Assembly: GCF_038396765.1 (NCBI RefSeq) | Contig: NZ_CP150096.1 | Coordinates: 3,517,001-3,581,000 of the forward strand | Direction: 5' to 3' | Source: Chitinophaga caseinilytica | GTDB lineage: Bacteria > Bacteroidota > Bacteroidia > Chitinophagales > Chitinophagaceae | Length of the DNA stretch: 64,000 nt | In this document: piece after piece, positions 18,293-26,113 of the stretch | How positions within the stretch are numbered: position 1 is the stretch's first letter | Layout of the letters: each line of letters begins with the position of its first letter | Program-made: the position numbers and the translations under genes | The notes under the pieces: generated by a model | Seen by the model: only the letters and a program-made list of their open reading frames with translations | Database searches by the model: none | What the model was told of the DNA's origin: nothing

Positions 18293-18376
18293 TGCCCAGA
18301 ACTGGATTCGAACCAGCACACCGTTGCCGGCGCTGCGACCTGAACACAGTGCGTCTACCAATTTCGCCATCTGGGC
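18293..18376 (-). tRNA. tRNA-Leu (anticodon CAG)
   Basis: Read on the minus strand, the 7-bp acceptor stem is GCCCAGA paired with TCTGGGC, with discriminator A. The D arm is of the GCGAAATTGGTAGACGC type, and the anticodon arm has loop TTCAGGT, giving anticodon CAG. The long variable arm typical of Leu (CGCCGGCAACGGTG) and a T arm with GGTTCGAATCC follow. The 3' CCA is not fully encoded (CCT follows), so it must be completed by the CCA-adding enzyme, a gene for which lies at 31865. Confidence 0.93.
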
Positions 18377-18400
18377 ATCGTTAGTCCGTGTTAGGGAGTG

Positions 18401-18431
18401 CAAATGTACGCACTTTCTAATTATTTCCAAA
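18401..18431 (-). promoter_or_regulatory. Canonical Bacteroidota promoter of tRNA-Leu
   Basis: On the minus strand, TTTG (18431-18428), a 19-base spacer and TACATTTG (18408-18401) match the -33 TTTG and -7 TAnnTTTG elements. The tRNA 5' end is 25 bases further. Confidence 0.75.
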
Positions 18432-18461
18432 TTCTGGCAAGAAAAAATTTGATAGAAAATG

Positions 18462-18487
18462 AAAAAGCCGCGACCAGCGCGGCTTTT
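18462..18487 (-). terminator. Terminator of dapD
   Basis: A GCCGCG/CGCGGC stem with a 5-base loop and T-rich tail on the minus strand, 20 bp past the dapD stop. Confidence 0.85.
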
Positions 18488-18507
18488 CAAATGGTATTAT
18501 ACTGTCG

Positions 18508-19320
18508 TTACACCGCAACGTTGAATTCGCGCAGGGTATCGTTCAGGCTCGTTTTGAGGTCGGTGCTCGCTTTACGCTGACCGATGATCAGTGCACAGGG
18601 CACCTGGAACTCGCCGGCAGGGAACTTCTTGGTGTAGCTGCCGGGGATCACCACGCTACGGGCCGGAACGCGGCCTTTGTATTCAACAGGCTCGGCACCG
18701 GTTACGTCGATGATCTTGGTAGACTGCGTCAGCACCACGTTTGCGCCCAGTACCGCTTCTTTTTCCACACGAACGCCTTCCACCACGATGCAGCGGCTGC
18801 CCACGAAAACGCCGTCTTCAATGATAACGGGGCTGGCCTGCAAAGGCTCCAGCACACCGCCGATGCCCACGCCGCCGCTCAAATGCACATGCTTGCCGAT
18901 CTGCGCGCAAGAACCCACCGTAGCCCAGGTATCCACCATCGTGCCTTCGTCTACATATGCGCCGATATTTACATACGAAGGCATGAGGATAGCACCTTTG
19001 GCGATGAACGCACCGTAACGCGCCACCGCATGCGGCACCACGCGAACGCCGAGCTCCTTATAGTTCGTTTTCAGCTTCATTTTGTCGTAGAACTCGAACG
19101 GAGGCAGCGTCATCGTTTCCATCGGCTGGATCGAGAAATACATCAGGATCGCCTGTTTTACCCACTCGTTCACCTTCCAGCCATCTTCCACCGGCTCCGC
19201 CACGCGAAGCTTACCCTTGTCCACGGCTTCGATCACCGAACGTACCGCGTCAGAATATTGCGTTTGCTGCAAAAGACTGCGGTCGTTCCATGCAGCCTGG
19301 ATTTGTTGCTGTATATCCAT
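18508..19320 (-). CDS. dapD: 2,3,4,5-tetrahydropyridine-2,6-dicarboxylate N-succinyltransferase
   Basis: 270 residues from ATG at 19320 (MDIQQQIQAAW); longer frames upstream include the promoter and are rejected. An N-terminal helical domain (1-100) precedes a left-handed beta-helix made of hexapeptide repeats (about 105-220; GAFIAKGAILMPSYVNIGAY, VIIEDGVFVGSRCIVVEGVR). The substrate-binding G-G-V-G-I-G-G-V and the C-terminal cap are present. The enzyme succinylates tetrahydrodipicolinate using succinyl-CoA in the lysine/meso-diaminopimelate pathway, in the cytoplasm. Length and motifs are normal for DapD. Confidence 0.95.
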   Translation of the reverse strand: MDIQQQIQAAWNDRSLLQQTQYSDAVRSVIEAVDKGKLRVAEPVEDGWKVNEWVKQAILMYFSIQPMETMTLPPFEFYDKMKLKTNYKELGVRVVPHAVARYGAFIAKGAILMPSYVNIGAYVDEGTMVDTWATVGSCAQIGKHVHLSGGVGIGGVLEPLQASPVIIEDGVFVGSRCIVVEGVRVEKEAVLGANVVLTQSTKIIDVTGAEPVEYKGRVPARSVVIPGSYTKKFPAGEFQVPCALIIGQRKASTDLKTSLNDTLREFNVAV

Positions 19321-19340
19321 TGGTTTATACTTGTTTTCCG

Positions 19341-19348
19341 CAAAAATA
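19341..19348 (-). promoter_or_regulatory. -7 element of dapD
   Basis: Minus-strand TATTTTTG, an exact TAnnTTTG, ends 20 bases before the dapD start codon. Confidence 0.55.
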
Positions 19349-19408
19349 ATATAATCATGCACAGTTGGGTGATAAAACGTATTTTTATCCGACTGGCTAA
19401 CATTATTC

Positions 19409-19972
19409 ATGGGGGATACGGGCGCATATAAGGACCAGGGCGACGCGGAACTGCTGCGATCGCTGAAAGACGGCAGCATAGAAGCTTTTAACGCGATCTA
19501 TCAGCGCTACTGGCAAACCGTTTACAATGCCGCCTTCAAACGCCTGAACGACGGCGCCGCCGCGCAGGACATTACCCAGGATTTCTTCCTCCAACTCTGG
19601 AACCGCCGCGCAGACCTCCACATCCTCCACCTCCCCGCATACATCCATACCGCTGTCCGCAACCGTGTGCTGAACCTGCTGGAAGTGCAGCAACGCTTCC
19701 TGCCCATGGCCGACCTCCTGGCGGAACAAACCGCCAACGGAGACAGCGCCGACGCCCTGGCCCGGCGCAACGAATGGCTGAAATCTTACCACGCGCTGGT
19801 AGCCGCGTTGCCTCCCGGCCGGCAGGAAATTTTCCGGATGCGGTATAACGAAGGCGCCAGTCCCGAAGAGATCGCCCGGCAGCTGAACATCTCCCGCAAA
19901 ACCGTCCAGAACCAGCTGGGGAAGGCGCTCGCCAGGCTCCGGGCTACGCTCGGGGCGTTGTTTTGCTGGTAA
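19409..19972 (+). CDS. ECF RNA polymerase sigma factor (FecI-like)
   Basis: 187 residues. Region 2 (about 15-80) includes RYWQTVYNAAFKRLNDGAAA, then QDITQDFFLQLWNRR. Region 4 (about 125-180) includes LPPGRQEIFRMRYNEGASPE and the HTH EEIARQLNISRKTVQNQLGK. Its likely partners (FecR, SusC with STN, SusD) start 1.5 kb downstream at 21510, but an opposite-strand gene and a repeat array lie between, so it is not co-transcribed with them. It is divergent from dapD with an 88-bp gap. Confidence 0.92.
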   Translation: MGDTGAYKDQGDAELLRSLKDGSIEAFNAIYQRYWQTVYNAAFKRLNDGAAAQDITQDFFLQLWNRRADLHILHLPAYIHTAVRNRVLNLLEVQQRFLPMADLLAEQTANGDSADALARRNEWLKSYHALVAALPPGRQEIFRMRYNEGASPEEIARQLNISRKTVQNQLGKALARLRATLGALFCW

Positions 19973-20032
19973 TTCATCTTTGAAGGCCTTCATTGGTTCC
20001 ATTCCGACAATAATAGATCGGTTACAGACGCA

Positions 20033-21001
20033 TCAATCCCTCCGCAACAGCGGCTGCGTGCTGCACCGGAACGATCCCCCGAAACTCCGGCTGATCCTGA
20101 AATCGATGTACTCCACCGTTACGCCGTGCGCCGCCACCTGCTCGCCGATGCGGGCAAATGCGGGGTCGGTAATGTAGACGGAGGAGGAGAGGGGCAAGCC
20201 GTTGGTGATGAGGAGCCCGGTTTCTGAAAGGTCTACGGGAATCGACGTCCAGTTTCGGAGGATAGACGGCACCCCGTCCAGGAAAGCATCCTCGCAAATA
20301 ACCATCAGTCCCTCGCGGATAAGGCCCAATGCACAATCCAGGTGAAGGATGTCTGGATGGAGCCGCGTCATCTCCACATCGTACCCCCAGTGCCCGAGGT
20401 ACTTCTGCAGCCAGCGGGCGCCCAACGCGTTGGAGGCCAGTCCGGAGTTGCCGACCAATACCTTTTTACCCAAAACGAGCACATCGCCGCCTTCCAGGAA
20501 AGGGCCGGGGCCCAGCGTGGCATCGCCCGGCGCAGCGATGGCAGGGCGGGGAACGGCCACATAATGACAATCTTCCGGCATCACTTCCTGCTCCATGATG
20601 GCCCGGATGGGCAACACTTCGTTCCTGCGATGAAGAAACCGCATCGACCCCTCCACCACGCTATTCCCCACGGTAAAAAACGGGTCGCGGGCAAAGAAAT
20701 TGGAATACCCGTCCACACCCGCAGCCTGTTTCTCTTCAGGCAGGAGTTTGCGGGGATGGAGCACCTTCACGCCGTATTTTTCCAGCGTCCGTTTCAGTGC
20801 TTCCCTTTCCAGCTCCCAGGCATGATGAACGTCGGGCAGGGCTTCGGCATGGTCGCGGCCACGAAACTGCTGCACTTCCTCCCGGGCTTCCGGGGTGAGA
20901 AAACGAAGGTCTTCCGGACGGGGCACCTCCGGGAACCCGAACTCCGATTCAGCCAGTACAACCGTTTGCAGGCGCGCGAATTCACTTTCTACATATATCA
21001 T
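20033..21001 (-). CDS. Amidinotransferase / dimethylargininase superfamily (guanidino-modifying) enzyme
   Basis: 322 residues with the pentein-fold signature: F168-L-E170-G-G-D173, catalytic H220 in LHLDCALGLI, and nucleophile C313 in GGSFRCSTQPLL near the C-terminus. R105-D106 in NFFARDPFF probably bind substrate. The set matches glycine amidinotransferase, arginine deiminase and DDAH enzymes, which form a covalent amidino-thioester on Cys. Deiminase, dimethylaminohydrolase and transferase activities cannot be separated from sequence. It is convergent with the ECF sigma gene and has the 78-bp repeat array directly upstream, in its promoter region. Confidence 0.85.
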   Translation of the reverse strand: MIYVESEFARLQTVVLAESEFGFPEVPRPEDLRFLTPEAREEVQQFRGRDHAEALPDVHHAWELEREALKRTLEKYGVKVLHPRKLLPEEKQAAGVDGYSNFFARDPFFTVGNSVVEGSMRFLHRRNEVLPIRAIMEQEVMPEDCHYVAVPRPAIAAPGDATLGPGPFLEGGDVLVLGKKVLVGNSGLASNALGARWLQKYLGHWGYDVEMTRLHPDILHLDCALGLIREGLMVICEDAFLDGVPSILRNWTSIPVDLSETGLLITNGLPLSSSVYITDPAFARIGEQVAAHGVTVEYIDFRISRSFGGSFRCSTQPLLRRD

Positions 21002-21030
21002 ATTTTCAATTCGTTTTATCAGTTAATAAC

Positions 21031-21420
21031 AGTCGCCGGCCCGGGAAGTTCCCTTCCACCGGAAAGCATGAGAAAATCGTTTTTTATTTCGATTGATGAG
21101 TTATTGCCAAGCGTCGGCCCGGGAAGTTCCCTTCCACCGGAAAACAAGAATAAATCATTTTTCATTTCGATTGATGAGTTAAAGCAGGGCAACTGTCCGG
21201 GAAGTTCCCATCCGCCGAGAAACAGGAATACATCATTTTTTTATCTCGATTGATGAGTTTTTGCCAGGCGTCGGCCCGGGAAGTTCCCATCCACCGGAAA
21301 ACAGGATTAAATCATTTTTCATTTCGATTGATGCATTATTCAGCGTCGCCAGCCCGGGAAGTTCCCATCCAACGGAAAACAGGAATACTTCATTTTCTTA
21401 TTTCGATCGATAAGTTACAA
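21031..21420. repeat. Five tandem imperfect 78-bp repeats
   Basis: The core CCGGGAAGTTCCC (inverted repeat GGGAA-g-TTCCC), or a near-identical form, starts at 21041, 21119, 21197, 21276 and 21354, a spacing of 78, 78, 79 and 78. Each unit continues with a (T)TCCACCGGAAA-like palindrome, an A/T-rich stretch and TTTCGATTGATGAG (TTTCGATCGATAAG in the last). The array fills most of the gap between the amidinotransferase start and fecR. Part of it is open in one frame, but the reading frame is not kept across units, so I treat it as non-coding. Confidence 0.9.
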
Positions 21421-21509
21421 AAGGCTGCCGATCGCGTGGCTCCCATCCCCAAACTGAAAAATATTTTAACCCCGGATGGGGCAATTGCTTTTTCGGCTGT
21501 CTTAAGGAT

Positions 21510-22472
21510 ATGGACCACTCGTATTTCCTCGAAATACTGCAAAAATACCGGGAAGGCAATGCCTCGCCCGAAGAGGAGCGTTTCTTGCTTGCCAGCTACG
21601 ACGCTTTCGCCTCGCAGCCCGATGTAACGGATTTGCTCACCCCCGAAGAGCGCGAACGCCTCGGCAGCCGCATGCACGCCGGCATCCTGCAGCAGATCAC
21701 CGCGCAGGCTGTACCCACACCCAGGAAAACGATGTTCGCCGTCTGGAAAGTAGCCGCCGCCGTATTGATACTCGCCGGAGCCGCCACCGTGGCGTTCCTC
21801 GTGATGCAACCCGGCCCGAAGGCGCCCGCTGTGGCGGCCACCGATCAATCCGTTCAGCCCGTCCAGGAAAACAACCTCATCGCCCTGCCAGACGGGAGCA
21901 CCGTACTGGTAAGCGCCGGCAGCAAATTGCGATACGCCTCCGGTTTTAACAAAAGGGAAGTTTTCCTGGAAGGAAAAGCCCTCTTCACCGTGGAACAACA
22001 GGCCAAACAGCCGTTCGTCGTCTACGCCGGCGGATTGCAGACCACCGTACTGGGCACCACTTTCGAAGTAGCGGCCCCGCAGGATGGGGAGGTAACGGTA
22101 ACGGTTTTCAAAGGAAAAGTGCGCGTAGACCGGGAAGCGACGCCGCTCGGGGAATTGTCTGCCAACCAGCAGATCGTCTATAACGCGGGCGACGGCCAAT
22201 CGCGCCAGCAAGCCGCATCGCAGCCCGCCGCATGGCAGCAGGGCGATCTGCTGTTCGACGACGTTACGCTCCAGCAAGCCGCCACTCTGCTCGAAGACCG
22301 ATTCGGCTTCAGGATTTCCATCCCCGACGAAGCCCTGCGCAGCCAGCGCTTCTCCACCACATTCGGCAGCAACGAGCCGCTGGAACAGGCGCTGAAAAGC
22401 ATCTGCGCCTTCCTGCAGGCCGCATACACCATAGACAAAGAGAAAAAGACCGTTATTATTTACATGCCGTAA
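21510..22472 (+). CDS. FecR-family anti-sigma factor
   Basis: 320 residues. The cytoplasmic anti-sigma helix bundle (about 1-70) contains ILQKYREGNASPEEERFLLA. One membrane helix follows (about 75-95, VAAAVLILAGAATVAFLVM). The periplasmic FecR domain (about 120-215) has LIALPDGSTVLVSAGSKLRY, and the DUF4974-like C-terminus has LLFDDVTLQQAATLLEDRFG. It is followed by susC and susD and probably regulates their expression with the ECF sigma factor encoded at 19409. Confidence 0.92.
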   Translation: MDHSYFLEILQKYREGNASPEEERFLLASYDAFASQPDVTDLLTPEERERLGSRMHAGILQQITAQAVPTPRKTMFAVWKVAAAVLILAGAATVAFLVMQPGPKAPAVAATDQSVQPVQENNLIALPDGSTVLVSAGSKLRYASGFNKREVFLEGKALFTVEQQAKQPFVVYAGGLQTTVLGTTFEVAAPQDGEVTVTVFKGKVRVDREATPLGELSANQQIVYNAGDGQSRQQAASQPAAWQQGDLLFDDVTLQQAATLLEDRFGFRISIPDEALRSQRFSTTFGSNEPLEQALKSICAFLQAAYTIDKEKKTVIIYMP

Positions 22473-22535
22473 TTACCCGGCACAACCAGAATCATGCGTA
22501 TGAACGTCAACATCCAACCGCCGTAAACGGAAAAA

Positions 22536-22624
22536 CCTCTGCCGAAGCAGAGGCTCGCGGCCTTGCACAACGGGAATTGTGCAACGGCCCCAGATTTTAA
22601 AAGCCCGCGTCAACGGGCGTTTTA
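22536..22624 (+). terminator. Three consecutive hairpins between fecR and susC
   Basis: Hairpin 1 (22536-22553) is CCTCTGC/GCAGAGG with a cgaa loop. Hairpin 2 (22559-22589) pairs GGCC plus TTGCACAA with TTGTGCAA plus GGCC. Hairpin 3 (22599-22624) is GCCCG/CGGGC followed by GTTTTATT, like an intrinsic terminator. Together they could attenuate readthrough from fecR or shape a separate susC leader. Confidence 0.65.
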
Positions 22625-22645
22625 TTCACCTGCAATCACTAAAGT

Positions 22646-25600
22646 ATGAATTTTTCCGCACTCGCAGCGGGAAGCGCCCGCGCCTTCCCGAAACTGCCCA
22701 GCGCGATTTTCCTGTATCGATGTATGCGAATTTCGTTATTGTCTTTTATGCTGATCGCCGTAACCGCACAGGTTATCGTAGCCGCCTCCGCCAAAGCGCA
22801 GCGGCTCAACGGGCAGATCGTGCGCATGGCGTTGAAAGACGCCTCGCTCATGGAGGCTTTCAAACAGATCGAAAGCCAGACGGATTTCCGTTTCATGTAC
22901 CGCAAGTCGGACGTGGGCCACATCCGCCACCTCAGCCTTCCCGAAGGCCGGCGCGACCTTGCCGCCCTGCTCGATCAGCTCCTGCAGCCGCATTCACTTT
23001 CCTTCCGCCAGATGGACAACAAAATCCTCATCCAGCCCCGCCTTGCGGAATCGCCGTTGGCCGACACCGCTTTCACCGTTTCCGGCAGGGTGACGGGGGA
23101 TGACGGGAATCCGGTGATCGGCGCCACCGTGATCGTCAAAGGCACGGGCAAAGGCGCCATCTCCAATGAAGACGGGCAGTTCAGCGTTTCTGTGACCGAG
23201 GGCGCCGTGCTGGTCGTAACCTCGCTGGGCTACCGGCAGATGGAATTCCCCGTGAAAGACCGTGGCCCGCTGGCCCTCCAGCTGCCGCTGCAAACCGGCG
23301 GCTCGCGGTTGAATGAAGTGATCGTGGTAGGGTACGGCACCCAGCAGAAACGCGAGCTTTCCGGCTCCATCGGGAAAGTTGGGGCACTGAAACCGGAAGA
23401 GAACATGGTCAACAATCCCATCTCCGCCCTGCAAGGGCGCGTGGCCGGCCTGTCTGTTTCGAACACCGGCGCGACGCCGGGCTCCATGCCCAACTTTACC
23501 ATCCGTGGTGTACAAACCATTCAGAATAATGTGACCGGCTCCGGTTCCAACCCGCTGATCGTCGTGGACGGACTGGTGATCGACGCCGCTCCCTCGGGCG
23601 CCAACGCCAACTTCAGCATGTTCAACCTCAACCCGCAGGATATCGCGTCTATCGAAGTACTGAAAGACGCCGCTTCCTCGGCGATGTACGGTGCACGGGG
23701 CGCGCAGGGCGTGATCCTCATCACCACCAAAAAAGGTTCCTTCGGCGCCAAACCCGTCGTTAACATCAATGCCTACACGGGCTTCAACATGTCGTCGTTC
23801 TCTTACCGCCCGCTCAACAGCGGCGAATACGCGATGATGTTCAGGGAAGCGCGCCAGAACCGGATCGGGGATATCGACAGGCGGCTCGCCGGCGGCGTAA
23901 CGCCCGGGGAAGAAGCCAATCTCCGCGAGGAAAAAGACATCCTCAACCTGCAGATGAACGAGCTGAAAATGGGGCCGGACGATTTTAACTGGCTCGATAA
24001 AGTAAAGCCCTCCAGCGCACCGCTCTCCAACATCCAGCTGAGCGTTGCCGGCGGCAGCAACCAGACCAGCTATTATTTTTCTTTCGGGAAATACGGCGAA
24101 GCCAATGCCGTAGGCGATGGCCGCCTCGACCGATACTCCGGTAAACTGGCCCTCACCCAAAAGGTGAACCGCTGGCTCAAGGCAGGCATGGACGTAAGCA
24201 TTTCGAAAGTCCGTTACGACGGTCTGGCCGAAGCCATCAACTCCGCCATCGCCGCAAGGCCGGACACGCCCGATTCCATCAAAACCAATCCCGACGGCAC
24301 CTGGGACTACTGGAACGGTTTCCAGGAGCACCCTTACGGCATCCTCCGCTATTTCTACGACAACAAAAAGGATAACTGGAACTATACCGGCAACTTCTTC
24401 GCGGAAGCCACGCTGAGCAAGAATTTCAGCTTCCGCTCCATGATCGCCGGATCGCGGAGCGAAAGCAACCTGGTAGAGTTTATGTCGCCCCACAGCTACG
24501 GCGGCCTCGGCACTAAGGGCGACTACCAGGAAACGGAGAACAAAGGGATGCGATATACGCTCAACAACGTATTGACCTACCGTTTCAGCTACAGCAAACT
24601 GAAAGGCGACGCCTTGCTGGGACAGGAGTTCACGGGCAACCAATACCGGATCAACAAGAAGAACCTGCAGGGTTTCCCCATGATCGAGGGCCTCTGGAAA
24701 CCAGCGAACGCCTCCATCTCCACGAACTACTACAATAGCGAAAACCGCCTCTACGAAGAATATTCCGAATCGTATTTCGTTCGGTCCAATATGAGCTGGG
24801 ACGGCAAATACCTCCTCAGCCTCAGCCTTCGCCGCGATGGCACCAGCAAGCTGAAGAAATACCGCCAGGCCTGGTTCCCGGCTATTTCCGGCGGCTGGAT
24901 CGTGTCTGACGAAAACTTCCTCCGCGGCAACAAAACCCTCAGCTACCTGAAGGTGAGAAGCAGCTTCGGCATCACGGGGAACATCCGGCCGGTGGGGCAT
25001 TACGATACGCAGGACCTCGTCAACAGCCTGCTCTATCTCAACGAGCCCGCCCTTCGCCTCAACACCCTGCTCGGCAATCCGAATCTTAAATGGGAACGCA
25101 CGCGCCAGCACGACATCGGCCTGGAAACGCGCTTCTTCAACAACCGCCTTTCCATCACCGCAGAATATTACGTGAAGAAAACCGACGGCTTGCTCACCAG
25201 TCGCCAGATTCCCTGGTCGAGCGGCGGGTTTACCTCCCAGCGCGTGAACCTCGGGGCCATGACCAATCGCGGGCTCGACCTCGCCGTGTCCGTAAACGGG
25301 AAACCCGGCGCATTCCATTGGGAAGTGAGCGCCGTGGCCAATATCAACCGCAATCGCGTCACCGAATTGCGCGACAGCACCATGGCGTTCGGCGTGTATT
25401 TCCCGGGAAGCCCCACGGGCTCCGTGCGCATCGGCCAGCCGCTCGGGTTGCTGCAATTGTACCAGTCGGAAGGTGTAGACCCGCAAACGGGCGACCTCAT
25501 CTATACCGATATGAACAAGGACGGGAAGATCAACCAGCAGGATATGGTGTATATACCCGTTGCCTTGCCGAAAGTGAACGGCGGCTTAACGGTAGACCTG

Positions 25601-26092
25601 GGCTGGAAGGGCTTCAGCCTGAACACCCAGCTGGCATTCAACTTCGGGAACAAGATCTACAACTTCAGCGAACAGTTCTACCGCAACTATGATTTCGATA
25701 TCTGGACGGGCGTGGTGAACAACAAGCCGACCTGGGTGCTCGACCGCTGGCAGCAACCCGGCGATCAGGCCCGCTACCCCCGCGCGATCGTGGGCGAGCA
25801 TGGCGCCGGAAGGACCAACGACTGGAACCTCATGCCTTCCACGCATTACATCTACAGCGGCTCGTTCGTGCGCTGCCGCAACGTAACGCTGGCCTACAAT
25901 CTGCCCAATACCCTCATTCAGAAAGCGGGATTCCAACAGGTGCGGGTGTACGCGGCCACGCAGAACCTGTTCACGATAAAGGATAAACGACTGAACGCGG
26001 ATGATCCCGAACAGGGCCTGGAATCCGGGTTGCAGCGAGACGTAGCGCCGCTGCCGCGCGCTGTTTCCTTCGGTATCGATCTTCGTTTCTGA
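22646..26092 (+). CDS. SusC/RagA-family TonB-linked outer-membrane transporter
   Basis: 1,148 residues. After the signal region (to about residue 50) comes an STN domain (about 55-110, LKDASLMEAFKQIESQTDFR), a carboxypeptidase-regulatory-like domain (about 145-220, GRVTGDDGNPVIGATVIVKG), a plug with SMFNLNPQDIASIEVLKDAA and the SusC signature MYGARGAQGVILITTKKG, and a C-terminal beta-barrel ending VSFGIDLRF. The STN domain allows signalling to FecR. With SusD it forms a lipoprotein-lidded channel importing oligosaccharides or peptides. No polysaccharide-degrading enzyme is adjacent, so the substrate is unknown. Confidence 0.95.
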   Translation: MNFSALAAGSARAFPKLPSAIFLYRCMRISLLSFMLIAVTAQVIVAASAKAQRLNGQIVRMALKDASLMEAFKQIESQTDFRFMYRKSDVGHIRHLSLPEGRRDLAALLDQLLQPHSLSFRQMDNKILIQPRLAESPLADTAFTVSGRVTGDDGNPVIGATVIVKGTGKGAISNEDGQFSVSVTEGAVLVVTSLGYRQMEFPVKDRGPLALQLPLQTGGSRLNEVIVVGYGTQQKRELSGSIGKVGALKPEENMVNNPISALQGRVAGLSVSNTGATPGSMPNFTIRGVQTIQNNVTGSGSNPLIVVDGLVIDAAPSGANANFSMFNLNPQDIASIEVLKDAASSAMYGARGAQGVILITTKKGSFGAKPVVNINAYTGFNMSSFSYRPLNSGEYAMMFREARQNRIGDIDRRLAGGVTPGEEANLREEKDILNLQMNELKMGPDDFNWLDKVKPSSAPLSNIQLSVAGGSNQTSYYFSFGKYGEANAVGDGRLDRYSGKLALTQKVNRWLKAGMDVSISKVRYDGLAEAINSAIAARPDTPDSIKTNPDGTWDYWNGFQEHPYGILRYFYDNKKDNWNYTGNFFAEATLSKNFSFRSMIAGSRSESNLVEFMSPHSYGGLGTKGDYQETENKGMRYTLNNVLTYRFSYSKLKGDALLGQEFTGNQYRINKKNLQGFPMIEGLWKPANASISTNYYNSENRLYEEYSESYFVRSNMSWDGKYLLSLSLRRDGTSKLKKYRQAWFPAISGGWIVSDENFLRGNKTLSYLKVRSSFGITGNIRPVGHYDTQDLVNSLLYLNEPALRLNTLLGNPNLKWERTRQHDIGLETRFFNNRLSITAEYYVKKTDGLLTSRQIPWSSGGFTSQRVNLGAMTNRGLDLAVSVNGKPGAFHWEVSAVANINRNRVTELRDSTMAFGVYFPGSPTGSVRIGQPLGLLQLYQSEGVDPQTGDLIYTDMNKDGKINQQDMVYIPVALPKVNGGLTVDLGWKGFSLNTQLAFNFGNKIYNFSEQFYRNYDFDIWTGVVNNKPTWVLDRWQQPGDQARYPRAIVGEHGAGRTNDWNLMPSTHYIYSGSFVRCRNVTLAYNLPNTLIQKAGFQQVRVYAATQNLFTIKDKRLNADDPEQGLESGLQRDVAPLPRAVSFGIDLRF

Positions 26093-26113
26093 CATCATTA
26101 AAACAGACTCATC

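Noticed and set aside
18266..18490. Open frame of 74 codons over the tRNA region
   Set aside because: It overlaps the tRNA-Leu gene, which has full cloverleaf support.
20342..21253. Coding repeat protein with 26-residue units across the 78-bp array
   Set aside because: Although one frame is open over the first units, a 79-bp step breaks the frame, and it runs antisense through the amidinotransferase gene.
21031..21420. CRISPR array
   Set aside because: The whole 78-bp unit is repeated, with no alternation of short identical repeats and unique spacers, and no cas gene is near.
22994..25486. Open frame of 830 codons on the minus strand inside susC
   Set aside because: It is antisense to a clearly assigned SusC gene, has no family motif, and long open antisense frames are expected in such codon-biased GC-rich genes.
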